A stretch of 64,000 bases of DNA, taken from Oscillospiraceae bacterium (lineage in GTDB: Bacteria > Bacillota_A > Clostridia > Oscillospirales > Oscillospiraceae). The position numbers and the translations under genes are program-made. This document shows, one piece after another, positions 8,805 to 17,474 of this stretch. The stretch covers positions 6,984-70,983 of the forward strand of contig CADADE010000001.1 in NCBI GenBank assembly GCA_902786615.1, written 5' to 3'. Position 1 is the first letter of the stretch. Each line of letters opens with the position of its first letter. The notes under the pieces were generated by a model. It did no database searches, was not told the DNA's origin, and saw nothing but the letters and a program-made list of their open reading frames with translations.

Positions 8805-10265
8805 ATGAGCGAGACAGAAAAGAGGACAGAGAAAAAACATGGGAGCGGCTTGGTCGTCACGCTTGCGGTGCTGGGCTGGCTGCTGCTGACGGCGCTTGTG
8901 ATCCTGCTGATCGACGGGCGCACGGTGCGCTTTACCATGTACGGGGACGAAAAGCTCACAGTCGAATACGGCGCGGAGTTCAGAGACCCCGGCGTGTCCG
9001 CCATAACGACGGGCAATCTCTTCGGCAACGGAAAAACGCCGCTGGAGGTGCAGACCTTCGGCACGGTCGATACCCACAGACTCGGCAGCTACGTCCTGCG
9101 CTATACGGCGCGATATGCTTTCCGCGAATACGAAACCGAGCGGCTCGTCACCGTTGCGGACACCACCCCGCCCGTCATTGAGCTCAAGCACACAGAGGGC
9201 TATACGCCCAGCTGGATGACCGGGTATGCCGAAGAGGGCTACACCGCCTGGGATGCGCTGGACGGCGATCTGACCGACAAGGTGCGCAGCGAACGCCTGG
9301 GGGACAGGATCCGTTACAGCGTCACGGACAGCGAGGGAAACACCACCTCGGTGGAGCGCATCCTGGTCAGCCAAAACTTTGCGCCGCCCGAGGTCACACT
9401 TCTCGGGGATGCGCACATCGACATGGAGGCCGGACTCTGGTACACGGACCCGGGGGCTGCGGTAAGCGACAGCCTCGGCACCGACCTGAGCGAATATCTT
9501 GTGACGGAGGGCGAGGTGATCCCCTGGTTTGCGGGGGATTATACGATCACCTATTCCATCACAAACGCGCTGGGCGAAACCGTCAGCGCCGCGCGCACGG
9601 TGACGGTGCACCCGGTTCCCCTCCCCGAGACGGTCGAGCCTGCGGAGAAAACCATCTATCTCACCTTTGACGACGGACCGAGCCGCTATACCGGCCGTCT
9701 GCTGGATGTGCTGGACCGCTACGGGGCCAAGGCAAGCTTCTTCGTGACGGCTCAGGACCCCCGGTATTACGACCAGCTTGTGCGGGCGTATCAGGGGGGA
9801 CACGCCATCGGTGTGCATACCACCACCCACGACTATAACAGGATTTATTCGAGCGAGCAGGCCTTCTTTGAGGACTTCTTCCGGATGGAGGAGGTCATCC
9901 GGGAGCAGACCGGGAGCGATACCCGCCTTTTCCGCTTCCCCGGCGGCAGCTCCAACACGGTCAGCAGCTTTAATCCCGGCATCATGTCCCGCCTCACCCG
10001 CGCCATGAACGACATGGGTTATCAGTATTATGACTGGAATGTCTATTCCGGCGACGCGGGGGATACCACGAAGACAGACCAGATCATCAAAAACATCGAA
10101 GAGGGCTGCGCCAGACAGAAATATTCTGTGGTGCTGCAGCATGACATCAAGGATTACAGTGTGGCGGCGGTGGAGGAGATCCTGAAATGGGGCCGGGATA
10201 ACGGCTACAGCTTCAAGGCCCTGCAGCTGGACAGCCCCGCCATGCACCACAGCCTCAATAACTGA
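8805..10265 (+). CDS. Membrane-anchored polysaccharide deacetylase with Ig-like (DUF5011) domains
   Basis: 486 residues. A basic N-terminus and one membrane helix (about 17-40) place the rest outside. Two bacterial Ig-like/DUF5011 modules follow, with the marks VEYGAEFRDPG and DTTPPVIEL, then a NodB homology domain from about 285. NodB motif 1 TFDDGP, motif 2 HTTTH and motif 3 FRFPGGSS carry the catalytic Asp and the metal-binding Asp/His/His, so the enzyme looks active as a metal-dependent de-N-acetylase. Substrate is probably peptidoglycan GlcNAc or MurNAc. Followed after 13 bases by coaX. Confidence 0.9.
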   Translation: MSETEKRTEKKHGSGLVVTLAVLGWLLLTALVILLIDGRTVRFTMYGDEKLTVEYGAEFRDPGVSAITTGNLFGNGKTPLEVQTFGTVDTHRLGSYVLRYTARYAFREYETERLVTVADTTPPVIELKHTEGYTPSWMTGYAEEGYTAWDALDGDLTDKVRSERLGDRIRYSVTDSEGNTTSVERILVSQNFAPPEVTLLGDAHIDMEAGLWYTDPGAAVSDSLGTDLSEYLVTEGEVIPWFAGDYTITYSITNALGETVSAARTVTVHPVPLPETVEPAEKTIYLTFDDGPSRYTGRLLDVLDRYGAKASFFVTAQDPRYYDQLVRAYQGGHAIGVHTTTHDYNRIYSSEQAFFEDFFRMEEVIREQTGSDTRLFRFPGGSSNTVSSFNPGIMSRLTRAMNDMGYQYYDWNVYSGDAGDTTKTDQIIKNIEEGCARQKYSVVLQHDIKDYSVAAVEEILKWGRDNGYSFKALQLDSPAMHHSLNN

Positions 10266-10278
10266 CAGGAGGAGCGCC

Positions 10279-11046
10279 ATGATTTTTGCCATTGACGTCG
10301 GCAACAGCCGTATTGTGATCGGCATGATCGAAAACGGAGAGATCCGAAACGTCGTGCGCATCCACACCGATCCCAGGGAGACCGCCACCGAGCATATCAT
10401 CAAGCTCCGTCAGATCACGGATTTTTACGGAGCCGATCCCACCGCCTTCGAGGGCAGCATTCTCTCCTCCGTTGTTCCGCGGGTCACGGAGCCGCTCAAA
10501 ACCGCCCTGGAAAAGCTCACCGGCAAGCGCGTCATGGTGGTCGGCCCCGGTATCAGGACGGGGCTCAACCTGAGGGTGGACGAGCCGGGCAGCGTCGCCG
10601 CCGATCTGATCGTGGGCAGCGTCGCGGCTTCCGCCTGTTACGGCGCGCCCGCCATCGTAATCGACATGGGCACCGCCACTACGCTCATGGTGGTCGATCA
10701 GCACAACTGCTTCCGCGGCGGCGTTATCACCCCGGGCGTGAAGCTCGCTTACAGCGCGCTCTCCGCGAATGCCAGCCTCCTGCCGGATGTGGCCATCCTG
10801 CCGCCGAAAAAGGTGGTGGGCAGCAATACGGTCGACTGCATGCGCTCCGGCGCGGTTTACGGCACGGCGGCCATGATCGACGGCATGGTGGAGCGCATGG
10901 AGGCGGAGCTCGGCTATCCCTGCAGGGTGATCGCCACGGGCAGTCTCGCGCGGGACATTATTCCCTGCTGCAAGCGCCCCGGCATCATCGTGGACGGCGA
11001 TCTGCTGCTGCGCGGGCTGTGGGTGCTGTACCAGAAAAACAGATAA
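10279..11046 (+). CDS. coaX: Type III pantothenate kinase CoaX
   Basis: 255 residues, normal for CoaX. The ASKHA-fold phosphate loop DVGNSRIVIG is at residues 5-14, the pantothenate-site GPGIRTGL near 92-99 and the DMGTATT adenosine motif near 129-135. It phosphorylates pantothenate in the first step of coenzyme A synthesis; type III enzymes escape CoA feedback inhibition. Ribosome site ACAGGAGGAGC. It follows the deacetylase by 13 bases and is closed by a terminator. Confidence 0.95.
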   Translation: MIFAIDVGNSRIVIGMIENGEIRNVVRIHTDPRETATEHIIKLRQITDFYGADPTAFEGSILSSVVPRVTEPLKTALEKLTGKRVMVVGPGIRTGLNLRVDEPGSVAADLIVGSVAASACYGAPAIVIDMGTATTLMVVDQHNCFRGGVITPGVKLAYSALSANASLLPDVAILPPKKVVGSNTVDCMRSGAVYGTAAMIDGMVERMEAELGYPCRVIATGSLARDIIPCCKRPGIIVDGDLLLRGLWVLYQKNR

Positions 11047-11068
11047 TCCATATGGAACGAGACACAAA

Positions 11069-11100
11069 AAGAGGAACGCCTCGCTTGAGACGTTCCTCTT
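11069..11100. terminator. Intrinsic terminator between coaX and the TAXI-TRAP operon
   Basis: AAGAGGAACG (11069-11078) pairs with CGTTCCTCTT (11091-11100), followed by TTCT. The A-run on the left also suits the convergent permease gene. Confidence 0.8.
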
Positions 11101-11129
11101 TTCTATGTGTTTGGTTTTGAAGCTTCGCG

Positions 11130-13160
11130 TTATGCTGCCGATGCCTTCTTCTCCTTGAGAACCTGCATGGCGATGACCGCGCCCACCAGGACGAGGCCGA
11201 CAAGGTCGGTGATCGTGCCGGGGTAGATGAGCATCAGACCGCCGACGGCGGCGATGATACGCATCACAGGGGGCAGCGCGCCGCGGTAGTAGCCCTCGAG
11301 CGCCATGGACAGGGCGAACATACCGACGAGCGAGGTGATAACGATGGCAATGACCTCCAGCACGGTGGTGTCAACAAAGACCATGGCGGGGTTCAGCGCG
11401 AGAATGTAGGGCACGATGAAGGCGGCGATGGCCAGCTTCGTGGCGTTGACGCCGGTCTTCATGGGGCTTCCGTGGGCGATGGCGGCGCCTGCATAGGCGG
11501 CCAGCGCGACAGGCGGGGTGATGTCGGCCACGATGCCGAAGTAGAAGACGAACATGTGGGCGGCAATGCTGGGGATGCCCATGCGGATCAGCACGGGGGC
11601 GCAGGTGGTGGCCATGATGACGTAGTTTGCGGTGGTGGGCACGCCCATGCCGAGGATGATGCAGGTGAGCATTGTGAGGAAGAGCGCCACGATCTTGTAG
11701 CCGCCGGAGGCCCCGATGATGATGGAAATGAGGGAGGAGCCGATACCGGTGGTGGTGATGACGCAGGCGATGATACCCGCGACCGCGCAGGCGACGCCCA
11801 CGGTGAGGGTGCTCTTCGCGCCGGATTCCAGCGCGTCAAAGAAGCGGGAGAAGTCGATGCGGTAGCCGTTTTCGTCAGTGTAGTTGATGCGGATGATGCG
11901 CGTCTCCTTATACACCATGCTGACGGCCATGGCAAGGCAGGTGGCGGCGATGGCGGCAAAGGCCATCGTGCGGGTCATGAGGAAGTAGACCAGCGCAACC
12001 AGCGGCAGGAGCAGGAAGCCCTTGCGCAGGAAGAGGGGCCAGAACTTCGGCAGCTTGTCGCGGGCAATGCCGGTGAGGCCGTTTTTCTTCGCCTCCAGGT
12101 GAACCATCATGAAGATCCCGGCAAAATACAGCACGGCGGGCAGAATCGCGCGCACGGCGATATAGCCGTAGGAGACGACGGTGTTCGGCATGGTGACGTA
12201 TTCCACCATCAGGAAGGCCGCCGCGCCCATGATGGGGGGCATGATCTGACCGCCGGTGGAGGCCGCGGCTTCTACCGCGCCCGCAAACTCGGGCTTGTAG
12301 CCGGTCTTTTTCATCATCGGGATGGTGACGGAGCCGGTGGTCACGGTGTTGCCGACAGAGGAGCCGGAGACCATGCCGCACAGGGCGGAGGAGATGACCG
12401 CAACTTTCGCCGGGCCGCCGGAGGATGCGCCGGCGATGGAGTTTGCAAGCTCAATGAAAAACTGGGTGATGCCGGTCTTATCCAGAAACGCGCCGAAGAT
12501 CACGAACAGCACGATGAAGTTCAGGCAGGCGCGGATCGGGGTGCCGATGATGCCGTCGGCGGTGTAGAAGAGGTTATAGACGTTCATGCGCAGGGACTTC
12601 TGCGTCATGGCATATACGATGAACAGCGAGGCGACGATCACGATCGGCAGACCGACGGCGCGGCGGCAGGCCTCCAGTGTGACCAGAATGCCGATCACGC
12701 CCAGCCACACCTCCAGCGGGGTGAGCATGATACCGCGATTGATGATCGCCCGGTAGTTGATGACAAAGTAAAGATAAGACACAAACCCGAGGCCCATCAG
12801 AATGATGTCGTACCAGGGGATGAAGTTGACCTTCTTGGGCAGATTGCGCGATGCGGGGAAGTTGATGAACACCAACAGCACGATCAGGCCCACAAAGGAG
12901 GCGCGTTCCATACGGATCTCACCGGGGTAGAACAGCAGGAAAACGGAATACAGGGAAAAGAGAACGAACAGCAGACGCACGATGCGGCGCGTAATGCCCT
13001 TGTAAACGCGGACATTGGCCTCACGGTCATACTTTTCCAGAACGGCGGTGGCGTTCTTTTCGATTTCCTCGGCGGTTTCGCCGAAGTCATCCTTTGCGAT
13101 CAATTCCTCGTCATGCAGCTCATGCGAGGTTTTCTTATATTTCTTCTCAAATTCTGGCAT
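11130..13160 (-). CDS. TAXI-type TRAP transporter fused permease (DctQM-like)
   Basis: 676 residues with about 16-18 hydrophobic spans. A cytosolic charged N-terminus (about 60 residues) precedes a four-helix small-subunit region, then a large-permease domain with GMVSGSSVGNTVTTGS and GMGVPTTANY loops typical of the 4TM/12TM fusion family. It carries Na+-coupled uptake of a carboxylate-type solute delivered by the TAXI binding proteins encoded at 13748 and 15013. Ribosome site CTAAGGAGCG before ATG 13160. Confidence 0.93.
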   Translation of the reverse strand: MPEFEKKYKKTSHELHDEELIAKDDFGETAEEIEKNATAVLEKYDREANVRVYKGITRRIVRLLFVLFSLYSVFLLFYPGEIRMERASFVGLIVLLVFINFPASRNLPKKVNFIPWYDIILMGLGFVSYLYFVINYRAIINRGIMLTPLEVWLGVIGILVTLEACRRAVGLPIVIVASLFIVYAMTQKSLRMNVYNLFYTADGIIGTPIRACLNFIVLFVIFGAFLDKTGITQFFIELANSIAGASSGGPAKVAVISSALCGMVSGSSVGNTVTTGSVTIPMMKKTGYKPEFAGAVEAAASTGGQIMPPIMGAAAFLMVEYVTMPNTVVSYGYIAVRAILPAVLYFAGIFMMVHLEAKKNGLTGIARDKLPKFWPLFLRKGFLLLPLVALVYFLMTRTMAFAAIAATCLAMAVSMVYKETRIIRINYTDENGYRIDFSRFFDALESGAKSTLTVGVACAVAGIIACVITTTGIGSSLISIIIGASGGYKIVALFLTMLTCIILGMGVPTTANYVIMATTCAPVLIRMGIPSIAAHMFVFYFGIVADITPPVALAAYAGAAIAHGSPMKTGVNATKLAIAAFIVPYILALNPAMVFVDTTVLEVIAIVITSLVGMFALSMALEGYYRGALPPVMRIIAAVGGLMLIYPGTITDLVGLVLVGAVIAMQVLKEKKASAA

Positions 13161-13254
13161 ATGGACACGCTCCTTAGAGTGCTTTCGAGAAAGCGGAGCT
13201 CTCTCAAAACGATTGGAATTTGCTCTGGGGCAGGGGACTTTACAGACAGATCCT

Positions 13255-13737
13255 TCACCGAATGGAGAAGGAAACCTTTGCGTTTTTTCCGCAAAGCTCG
13301 TTCAGGATGATCTTTTCCCCGTTGATGTCGAGAATGTGGTCGTAGACCGTCCCGACGATATAGGTCAGATCGTTCATCTTCATTTCAATATTGCCGATGA
13401 TCATTTCGCCGTTGTCGCCCTTATCCAGCGTCCAGCCGGGCTCCAGCACCTCGGCCACGCCTGCGCCGAAGCCGTAGTAGACACAGCCGGTCAGCCAGAT
13501 CTCGCGCCCGCGGCGCTGGTAGATCTCGGTAACATCGCTTTTGTTGACGCTGTGGCGGAAGGTGACGGAGAAGCTGTCTCCGTCCTTCAGCGGGAGCCGG
13601 GCAAAGACCTTTCCGCTCTCCTCGTCGGAGAGGGTCAGGCCGGGCTCACGCAGAAGAAGAACCCCCAATAGGGTAACCGCAGCGACCACAAGGATCGCCG
13701 CGGCTGCCATCATGGTTTGTTTACGCTTGTTGTTCAA
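13255..13737 (-). CDS. DUF1850 membrane-anchored accessory protein of TAXI-TRAP transporters
   Basis: 160 residues. A single N-terminal membrane helix (about 9-29) is followed by an extracytoplasmic beta-rich domain with the DUF1850 marks FSVTFRHSVNKSDVTEIY and YYGFGAGV. DUF1850 genes typically lie between the TAXI binding protein and fused permease, as here. The exact role is unknown. The start is uncertain: TTG 13737 lies just downstream of the preceding stop, and ATG 13713 is an alternative; neither has a good ribosome site, suggesting translational coupling. Confidence 0.8.
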   Translation of the reverse strand: MNNKRKQTMMAAAAILVVAAVTLLGVLLLREPGLTLSDEESGKVFARLPLKDGDSFSVTFRHSVNKSDVTEIYQRRGREIWLTGCVYYGFGAGVAEVLEPGWTLDKGDNGEMIIGNIEMKMNDLTYIVGTVYDHILDINGEKIILNELCGKNAKVSFSIR

Positions 13738-13747
13738 GGCTTTCGTA

Positions 13748-14707
13748 TCAGCCGAGGTTCAGACCCTGCTCGGTGTAGAACTTCGCGGCGCCGGCATGCC
13801 AGGGGATGGAAACGCCGGAGATCGCGGTGTTCAGATCAAGCTCATTGCCCTTGACGTGACCAGCGGTGATGTCTTCCTTGTAGTCGAACAGGCCCTTGAC
13901 GAAGGCGTAGATCACGTCCTCATCGACCTTGTTGGAGGCAACGATGGTGGCCATCACGGCGACAGCGGGAACGTCCTCCTTCACGGGACCATAGGTGTCG
14001 GCAGGGATCACACCGTAGTAGTAGAAGCCGTAGTCGGCCTGGAGCTTGGCGGCATGGTCAGCGTCGATGGGCAGAAGGTTGAAATCGAAGTTGGTGGCAA
14101 GCTCGGTCACAGCGGTGGTGGGGTAACCGGCCACGACGAAGGCGGCGTCAATGGTGCCGTTTTTCAGGGAGTCGGCGGAGTCGGCGAAGCTCTGGTTGGA
14201 GACCTTGATGTCGTCGAAGCTCAGACCGTACGCGCCCAGGATCTGCTTGGCGTTGAACTCGGTGCCGCTGCCCGCGTCACCGACGGAGACGCGCTTGCCG
14301 GCGAGCTGGTCAATGGAGGTGATGTCCTTGCTGGCCAGGATCTGCACGTACTCGGGGTAGCAGGAGGCGACAGCGGAGAAGTCGGTGATGGGATCGCCGC
14401 CGGCGAAGAGATCGGTGCCGGTATAGGCGTAGTACATAACGTCGTTCTGGACGATGGCGATGTCGGCGTCGCCGGACTGCAGCATCTGGATGTTGGCTTT
14501 GGAAGCGCCGGTGGACTCGACCTTGAGGTTCAGGGTGCCCTTGAGCTTCTCGTTCAGGACGTTGGCAATCACGCCGTTGAAGCCGTAGTAGGTGCCGGAG
14601 GTACCGCCGGTGGCGTAGTTGAGCTTGGCGCCGGCAGCGAAGGCCGCAGGAGCGCACAGCGCGAACACCATGGTGAGCGCAAGCAGCGTTACAATCAGTT
14701 TTTTCAT
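13748..14707 (-). CDS. TAXI-family TRAP solute-binding protein (copy 1)
   Basis: 319 residues with a signal peptide (MKKLIVTLLALTMVFALC, AAFA cut near 27). It shows the TAXI marks YATGGTSGTYYGFNGVIAN and VSVGDAGSGTEFNAKQIL. It binds the solute outside the membrane for the fused permease. It has no lipobox. By eye it is about 85-90% identical to the protein at 15013 across the mature part, so the pair is a recent tandem duplication. Own promoter at 14795-14823. Confidence 0.94.
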   Translation of the reverse strand: MKKLIVTLLALTMVFALCAPAAFAAGAKLNYATGGTSGTYYGFNGVIANVLNEKLKGTLNLKVESTGASKANIQMLQSGDADIAIVQNDVMYYAYTGTDLFAGGDPITDFSAVASCYPEYVQILASKDITSIDQLAGKRVSVGDAGSGTEFNAKQILGAYGLSFDDIKVSNQSFADSADSLKNGTIDAAFVVAGYPTTAVTELATNFDFNLLPIDADHAAKLQADYGFYYYGVIPADTYGPVKEDVPAVAVMATIVASNKVDEDVIYAFVKGLFDYKEDITAGHVKGNELDLNTAISGVSIPWHAGAAKFYTEQGLNLG

Positions 14708-14794
14708 GTGATAAATCCTCCTGTCATGATTTCGCGTCTCCCAATTCGGTCAGGCAAGGCCTGGCGGAAATTGGTTTACGCCGTTTCTGGTGTT

Positions 14795-14823
14795 ATACTA
14801 CAACCGAAAGTTGATTTTGACAA
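14795..14823 (-). promoter_or_regulatory. Promoter of TAXI copy 1 with dyad in the spacer
   Basis: Minus strand: TTGTCA (14818-14823), 17-base spacer, TAGTAT (14795-14800). The spacer carries CAAC-N5-GTTG and matches the spacer of the copy-2 promoter at 16 of 17 bases. Confidence 0.65.
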
Positions 14824-14955
14824 TACCCTTTTTCCTTTTCTGCCGATTTGACAATTTTGTTTCCCGCGTCAATTTATATTTTATGGAATTCTTACGAAGC
14901 TTCGATAAGAAGCAGACAAGCGCTGCGCGGCAGGACAGCGCCGGACGATGAAAAA
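14824..14955. other. Non-coding gap between the two TAXI genes
   Basis: The 305-base gap between the genes (14708-15012) holds the copy-1 leader and promoter (14708-14823) and the copy-2 terminator (14956-14985). I see no gene or further element in the remainder. Confidence 0.6.
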
Positions 14956-14985
14956 ACCGCGGCGATCGTTGAAGATCGCCGCGGT
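14956..14985 (-). terminator. Intrinsic terminator after TAXI copy 2
   Basis: ACCGCGGCGATC (14956-14967) pairs perfectly with GATCGCCGCGGT (14974-14985). The six A before it give a U-run on the minus strand, so copy 2 is a transcription unit separate from copy 1. Confidence 0.88.
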
Positions 14986-15012
14986 CAGTATATGCATTTT
15001 GAAGCTCAGGGA

Positions 15013-15963
15013 TTACATGACGCCCTTTTCCTTGTAGAACTTCTCTGCGCCCTCATGCCAGGGGATAGAAACGCCGGAGACTGCGGTGTTCAGGTCAAGC
15101 TCGTTGCCCTTGACGTGACCGGCGGTGATGTCAGCCTTGTAGTCAAAGAGGCCCTTGACAAAGGCGTAGATCGCATCGGGGGAGACCTTGTTGGACGCGA
15201 CGATGGTGGCCATGACGGCGACAGCGGGGACGTCCTCCTTCACGGGGCTGTAGGTGTTGGCGGGGATCACGCCGTAGTAGTAGAAGCCGTAGTCGGCCTG
15301 GAGCTTGGCAGCGTGGTCGGCGTCGATGGACAGAAGGTTAAAGTCAAAGTTGGTGGCAAGCTCGGTCACAGCGGTGGTGGGGTAGCCGGCTACGACGAAG
15401 GCGGCGTCGATGGTGCCGTTCTTGAGTGCGTCGGCGGAGTCGGCGAAGCTCTGGTTGGAGACCTTGATGTCGTCAAAGCTCAGGTTGTAAGCGCCCAGGA
15501 TCTGCTTGGCGTTGAACTCGGTGCCGCTGCCCGCGTCGCCGACGGAGACGTTCTTGCCGGCCAGCTGCTCGATGGAGGTGATGTCCTTCCTGGCCAGGAT
15601 CTGCACGTACTCGGGATAGCAGGAGGCGACAGCGGAGAAGCCGGTGATGGGCTCGCCGCCGGCAAAGAGATCGGTGCCGGTGTAGGCGTAGTACATGACG
15701 TCGTTCTGGACGATGGCCATATCGGCGTCGCCGGAAGCGATCATCTGGATGTTGGCCTTGGAAGCGCCGGTGGACTCGACCTTGAGGTTCAGGGTGCCCT
15801 TGAGCTTCTCGTTCAGGACGTTGGCAATCACGCCGCTGAAGCCGTAGTAGGTGCCGGAAGTGCCGCCGGTGGCGTACTTGAGCTCGGTCACGGAAGTTTT
15901 TCCGCAGGCGCACAGCGCAAATACCATGATTGCCGCAAGCAGAAATGCGATCATTCTTTTCAT
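15013..15963 (-). CDS. TAXI-family TRAP solute-binding protein (copy 2)
   Basis: 316 residues. The leader MKRMIAFLLAAIMVFALCACGK contains a Cys in an LCAC context, so unlike copy 1 it may be a lipoprotein. The mature domain is nearly identical to copy 1, including the YATGGTSGTYYG and GDAGSGTEF motifs; differences cluster in the leader and a few loops. It has its own promoter and terminator, so it can be made without the permease. It may widen substrate range or add binding protein. Divergent LysR gene upstream. Confidence 0.93.
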   Translation of the reverse strand: MKRMIAFLLAAIMVFALCACGKTSVTELKYATGGTSGTYYGFSGVIANVLNEKLKGTLNLKVESTGASKANIQMIASGDADMAIVQNDVMYYAYTGTDLFAGGEPITGFSAVASCYPEYVQILARKDITSIEQLAGKNVSVGDAGSGTEFNAKQILGAYNLSFDDIKVSNQSFADSADALKNGTIDAAFVVAGYPTTAVTELATNFDFNLLSIDADHAAKLQADYGFYYYGVIPANTYSPVKEDVPAVAVMATIVASNKVSPDAIYAFVKGLFDYKADITAGHVKGNELDLNTAVSGVSIPWHEGAEKFYKEKGVM

Positions 15964-16046
15964 GTTTGGATTCCTCCGTATTATGATTTATTGCTTTCTT
16001 GGAAAAAATTTTCAGGCGGGACTTGTTTTACGCCTGATTCGATGAT

Positions 16047-16075
16047 ATACTACAACCCAAAGTTGATTTTTGCAA
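16047..16075 (-). promoter_or_regulatory. Promoter of TAXI copy 2 with dyad in the spacer
   Basis: Minus strand: TTGCAA (16070-16075), 17-base spacer, TAGTAT (16047-16052). The spacer AAATCAACTTTGGGTTG differs at one position from the copy-1 promoter. The CAAC/GTTG arms suggest an operator for a shared regulator, plausibly the neighbouring LysR protein. Confidence 0.65.
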
Positions 16076-16251
16076 GTCCCTTTCTCCTTTTTTGCCGTTT
16101 TGACCATATGAAGCGCCCGAGCATGGGGCCTTTTATGAAAAAGAGATAAAGAAATCTGTCAGAATTGACAAAGGAACGAAAAGCCTGTCCGGCCTGCATC
16201 GGGCGCGCACCCGCATCGGCCGGCAGACACAAATCCGCGGAGGCGGTCAAC

Positions 16252-17214
16252 ATGGATTTTACTCTCTTAAAAAGCTTTATTGCCGTGGCGGAAGAGAAGA
16301 GCTTTTCCTCCGCCGCCAAGAATCTCTTCATCTCCCAGCAGACGCTGTCCAAGCAGGTAGCCAAGCTGGAGGAGGATCTGGGGACGACACTCTTTATCCG
16401 CAGCCGTCCGCTCGGTCTCACCCCGGACGGGGGAAGGCTGCTGCCGATCGCCAAGGAAATTTTGCAGCTCAAGCAGCAGTTTGAGGAGAGCTCCAGCAAA
16501 AGCTTCAGCGGCTCCCACTATATCCACCTGGGCATCGAGCACACCGTCGCCCGCGCCATCCTGCCGCAGATCCTGCCGGATTTTCTCAAGGAGCACCCGG
16601 ACACCTTTGTCAGACTCAGCGAGGAGACCCCTGACGTGATGCAGAAGTCCATCTCCTATGAGGGCGTGGATCTCGTGATCGGCTCTCTCGGCAGCGTGCC
16701 GGAGAAGTTTGAAGCCATCCCCCTCTGCCGGAAGGAGCAGCTGCTCGTGGTGCCGAAGGAGACGATGGCGGCCCTCGCCGGAAACAGGCTGGACGAGCTG
16801 GTGGAGAAATTCTCCCGGAGCGCCGATCTGAGCTTTTTTGAAGCGGCGCCCTTTATCAAGATCCCGCGCCAGTCCTCCGGCGGGCGCGCGCTTGGAAGCT
16901 ATCTCAAATATTACGACATCAGTCCGCGTTTCGTGTGTGAGCTGACCAATGTGGAAAACGCCTTCCAGCTTGCCAACGCCGGGGTCGGCGTGTTCATCTA
17001 CGCCAAGGTCTTCTGGGACATGCTCTCGCCGGAGCTGCAGGCGGATTATCTGCGCAATATCTACATTTTCCCGCTGCCCTACCTGCCGGATATCGAGGAT
17101 GTGTGCGCCTACTACAACCGGGATGCGGGCATCAATGGCATGACGCAGGAGCTTTTCGAGGCGCTCAAGGCCTTCTTTGAGAAATACAAGGCCGAGACCG
17201 GGGCCGGGGAGTGA
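16252..17214 (+). CDS. LysR-family transcriptional regulator
   Basis: 320 residues from ATG 16252, chosen for the GGAGG site at 16239-16243; the frame is open further upstream but lacks family similarity. The winged HTH is at about 1-60 with the LysR helix pattern SFSSAAKNLFISQQTLSKQVAKLE. The effector domain (about 90-300) has two Rossmann-like lobes. It is divergent from TAXI copy 2 and so probably controls the TAXI-TRAP genes; the effector is unknown. Confidence 0.9.
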   Translation: MDFTLLKSFIAVAEEKSFSSAAKNLFISQQTLSKQVAKLEEDLGTTLFIRSRPLGLTPDGGRLLPIAKEILQLKQQFEESSSKSFSGSHYIHLGIEHTVARAILPQILPDFLKEHPDTFVRLSEETPDVMQKSISYEGVDLVIGSLGSVPEKFEAIPLCRKEQLLVVPKETMAALAGNRLDELVEKFSRSADLSFFEAAPFIKIPRQSSGGRALGSYLKYYDISPRFVCELTNVENAFQLANAGVGVFIYAKVFWDMLSPELQADYLRNIYIFPLPYLPDIEDVCAYYNRDAGINGMTQELFEALKAFFEKYKAETGAGE

Positions 17215-17234
17215 ACGGCGTCGAGAGGCTTTAC

Positions 17235-17262
17235 TTGACAAAACGTTGAAAAATATTATAAT
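17235..17262 (+). promoter_or_regulatory. Consensus sigma-A promoter of the ribozyme-nagB transcript
   Basis: TTGACA (17235-17240), 16-base spacer, TATAAT (17257-17262). Both boxes are perfect consensus. Transcription should begin near 17269, about 40 bases before the predicted ribozyme cleavage site. Confidence 0.85.
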
Positions 17263-17271
17263 TGCTTCATC

Positions 17272-17441
17272 TAAAACAGACTCCCCGCGGAGGAAAGGCG
17301 GAGCCTGTTAGCGCCGGGACCGTGATTGGTTGACGAGGTTGGCGGTGATCGAAAGATTCGGCGGATGCCGCCACGGCTTACAGTGGGTCGAAAGGGTAAA
17401 AGGAAAAAGCAGAATCAAGACTGTAACAGAGCTTTGCCTGC
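17272..17441 (+). ncRNA. glmS ribozyme (GlcN6P-activated self-cleaving RNA) in the nagB leader
   Basis: The segment after TTAGCGCC has the conserved glmS core in order. The expected cleavage is between A17310 and G17311. A short ACC/GGT stem is followed by TTGACGAGG (17330-17338). The stem TGGCGG (17340-17345)/CCGCCA (17368-17373) encloses ATCGAAAGATTCGGCGGATG (17348-17367), nearly identical to the B. subtilis ribozyme. GCGCC can pair with the GGCG of that core, as in the P2.2 helix. A distal stem AAAGC/GCTTT (17406-17435) closes the 3' part. A hairpin (AACAG-CTCC / GGAG-CTGTT, about 17276-17309) abuts the cleavage site. The downstream gene is nagB, not glmS. P3/P4 details are less certain. 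Confidence 0.85.
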
Positions 17442-17474
17442 CGCTGAATAACACTATATTTAAGGAGCTTCAAC

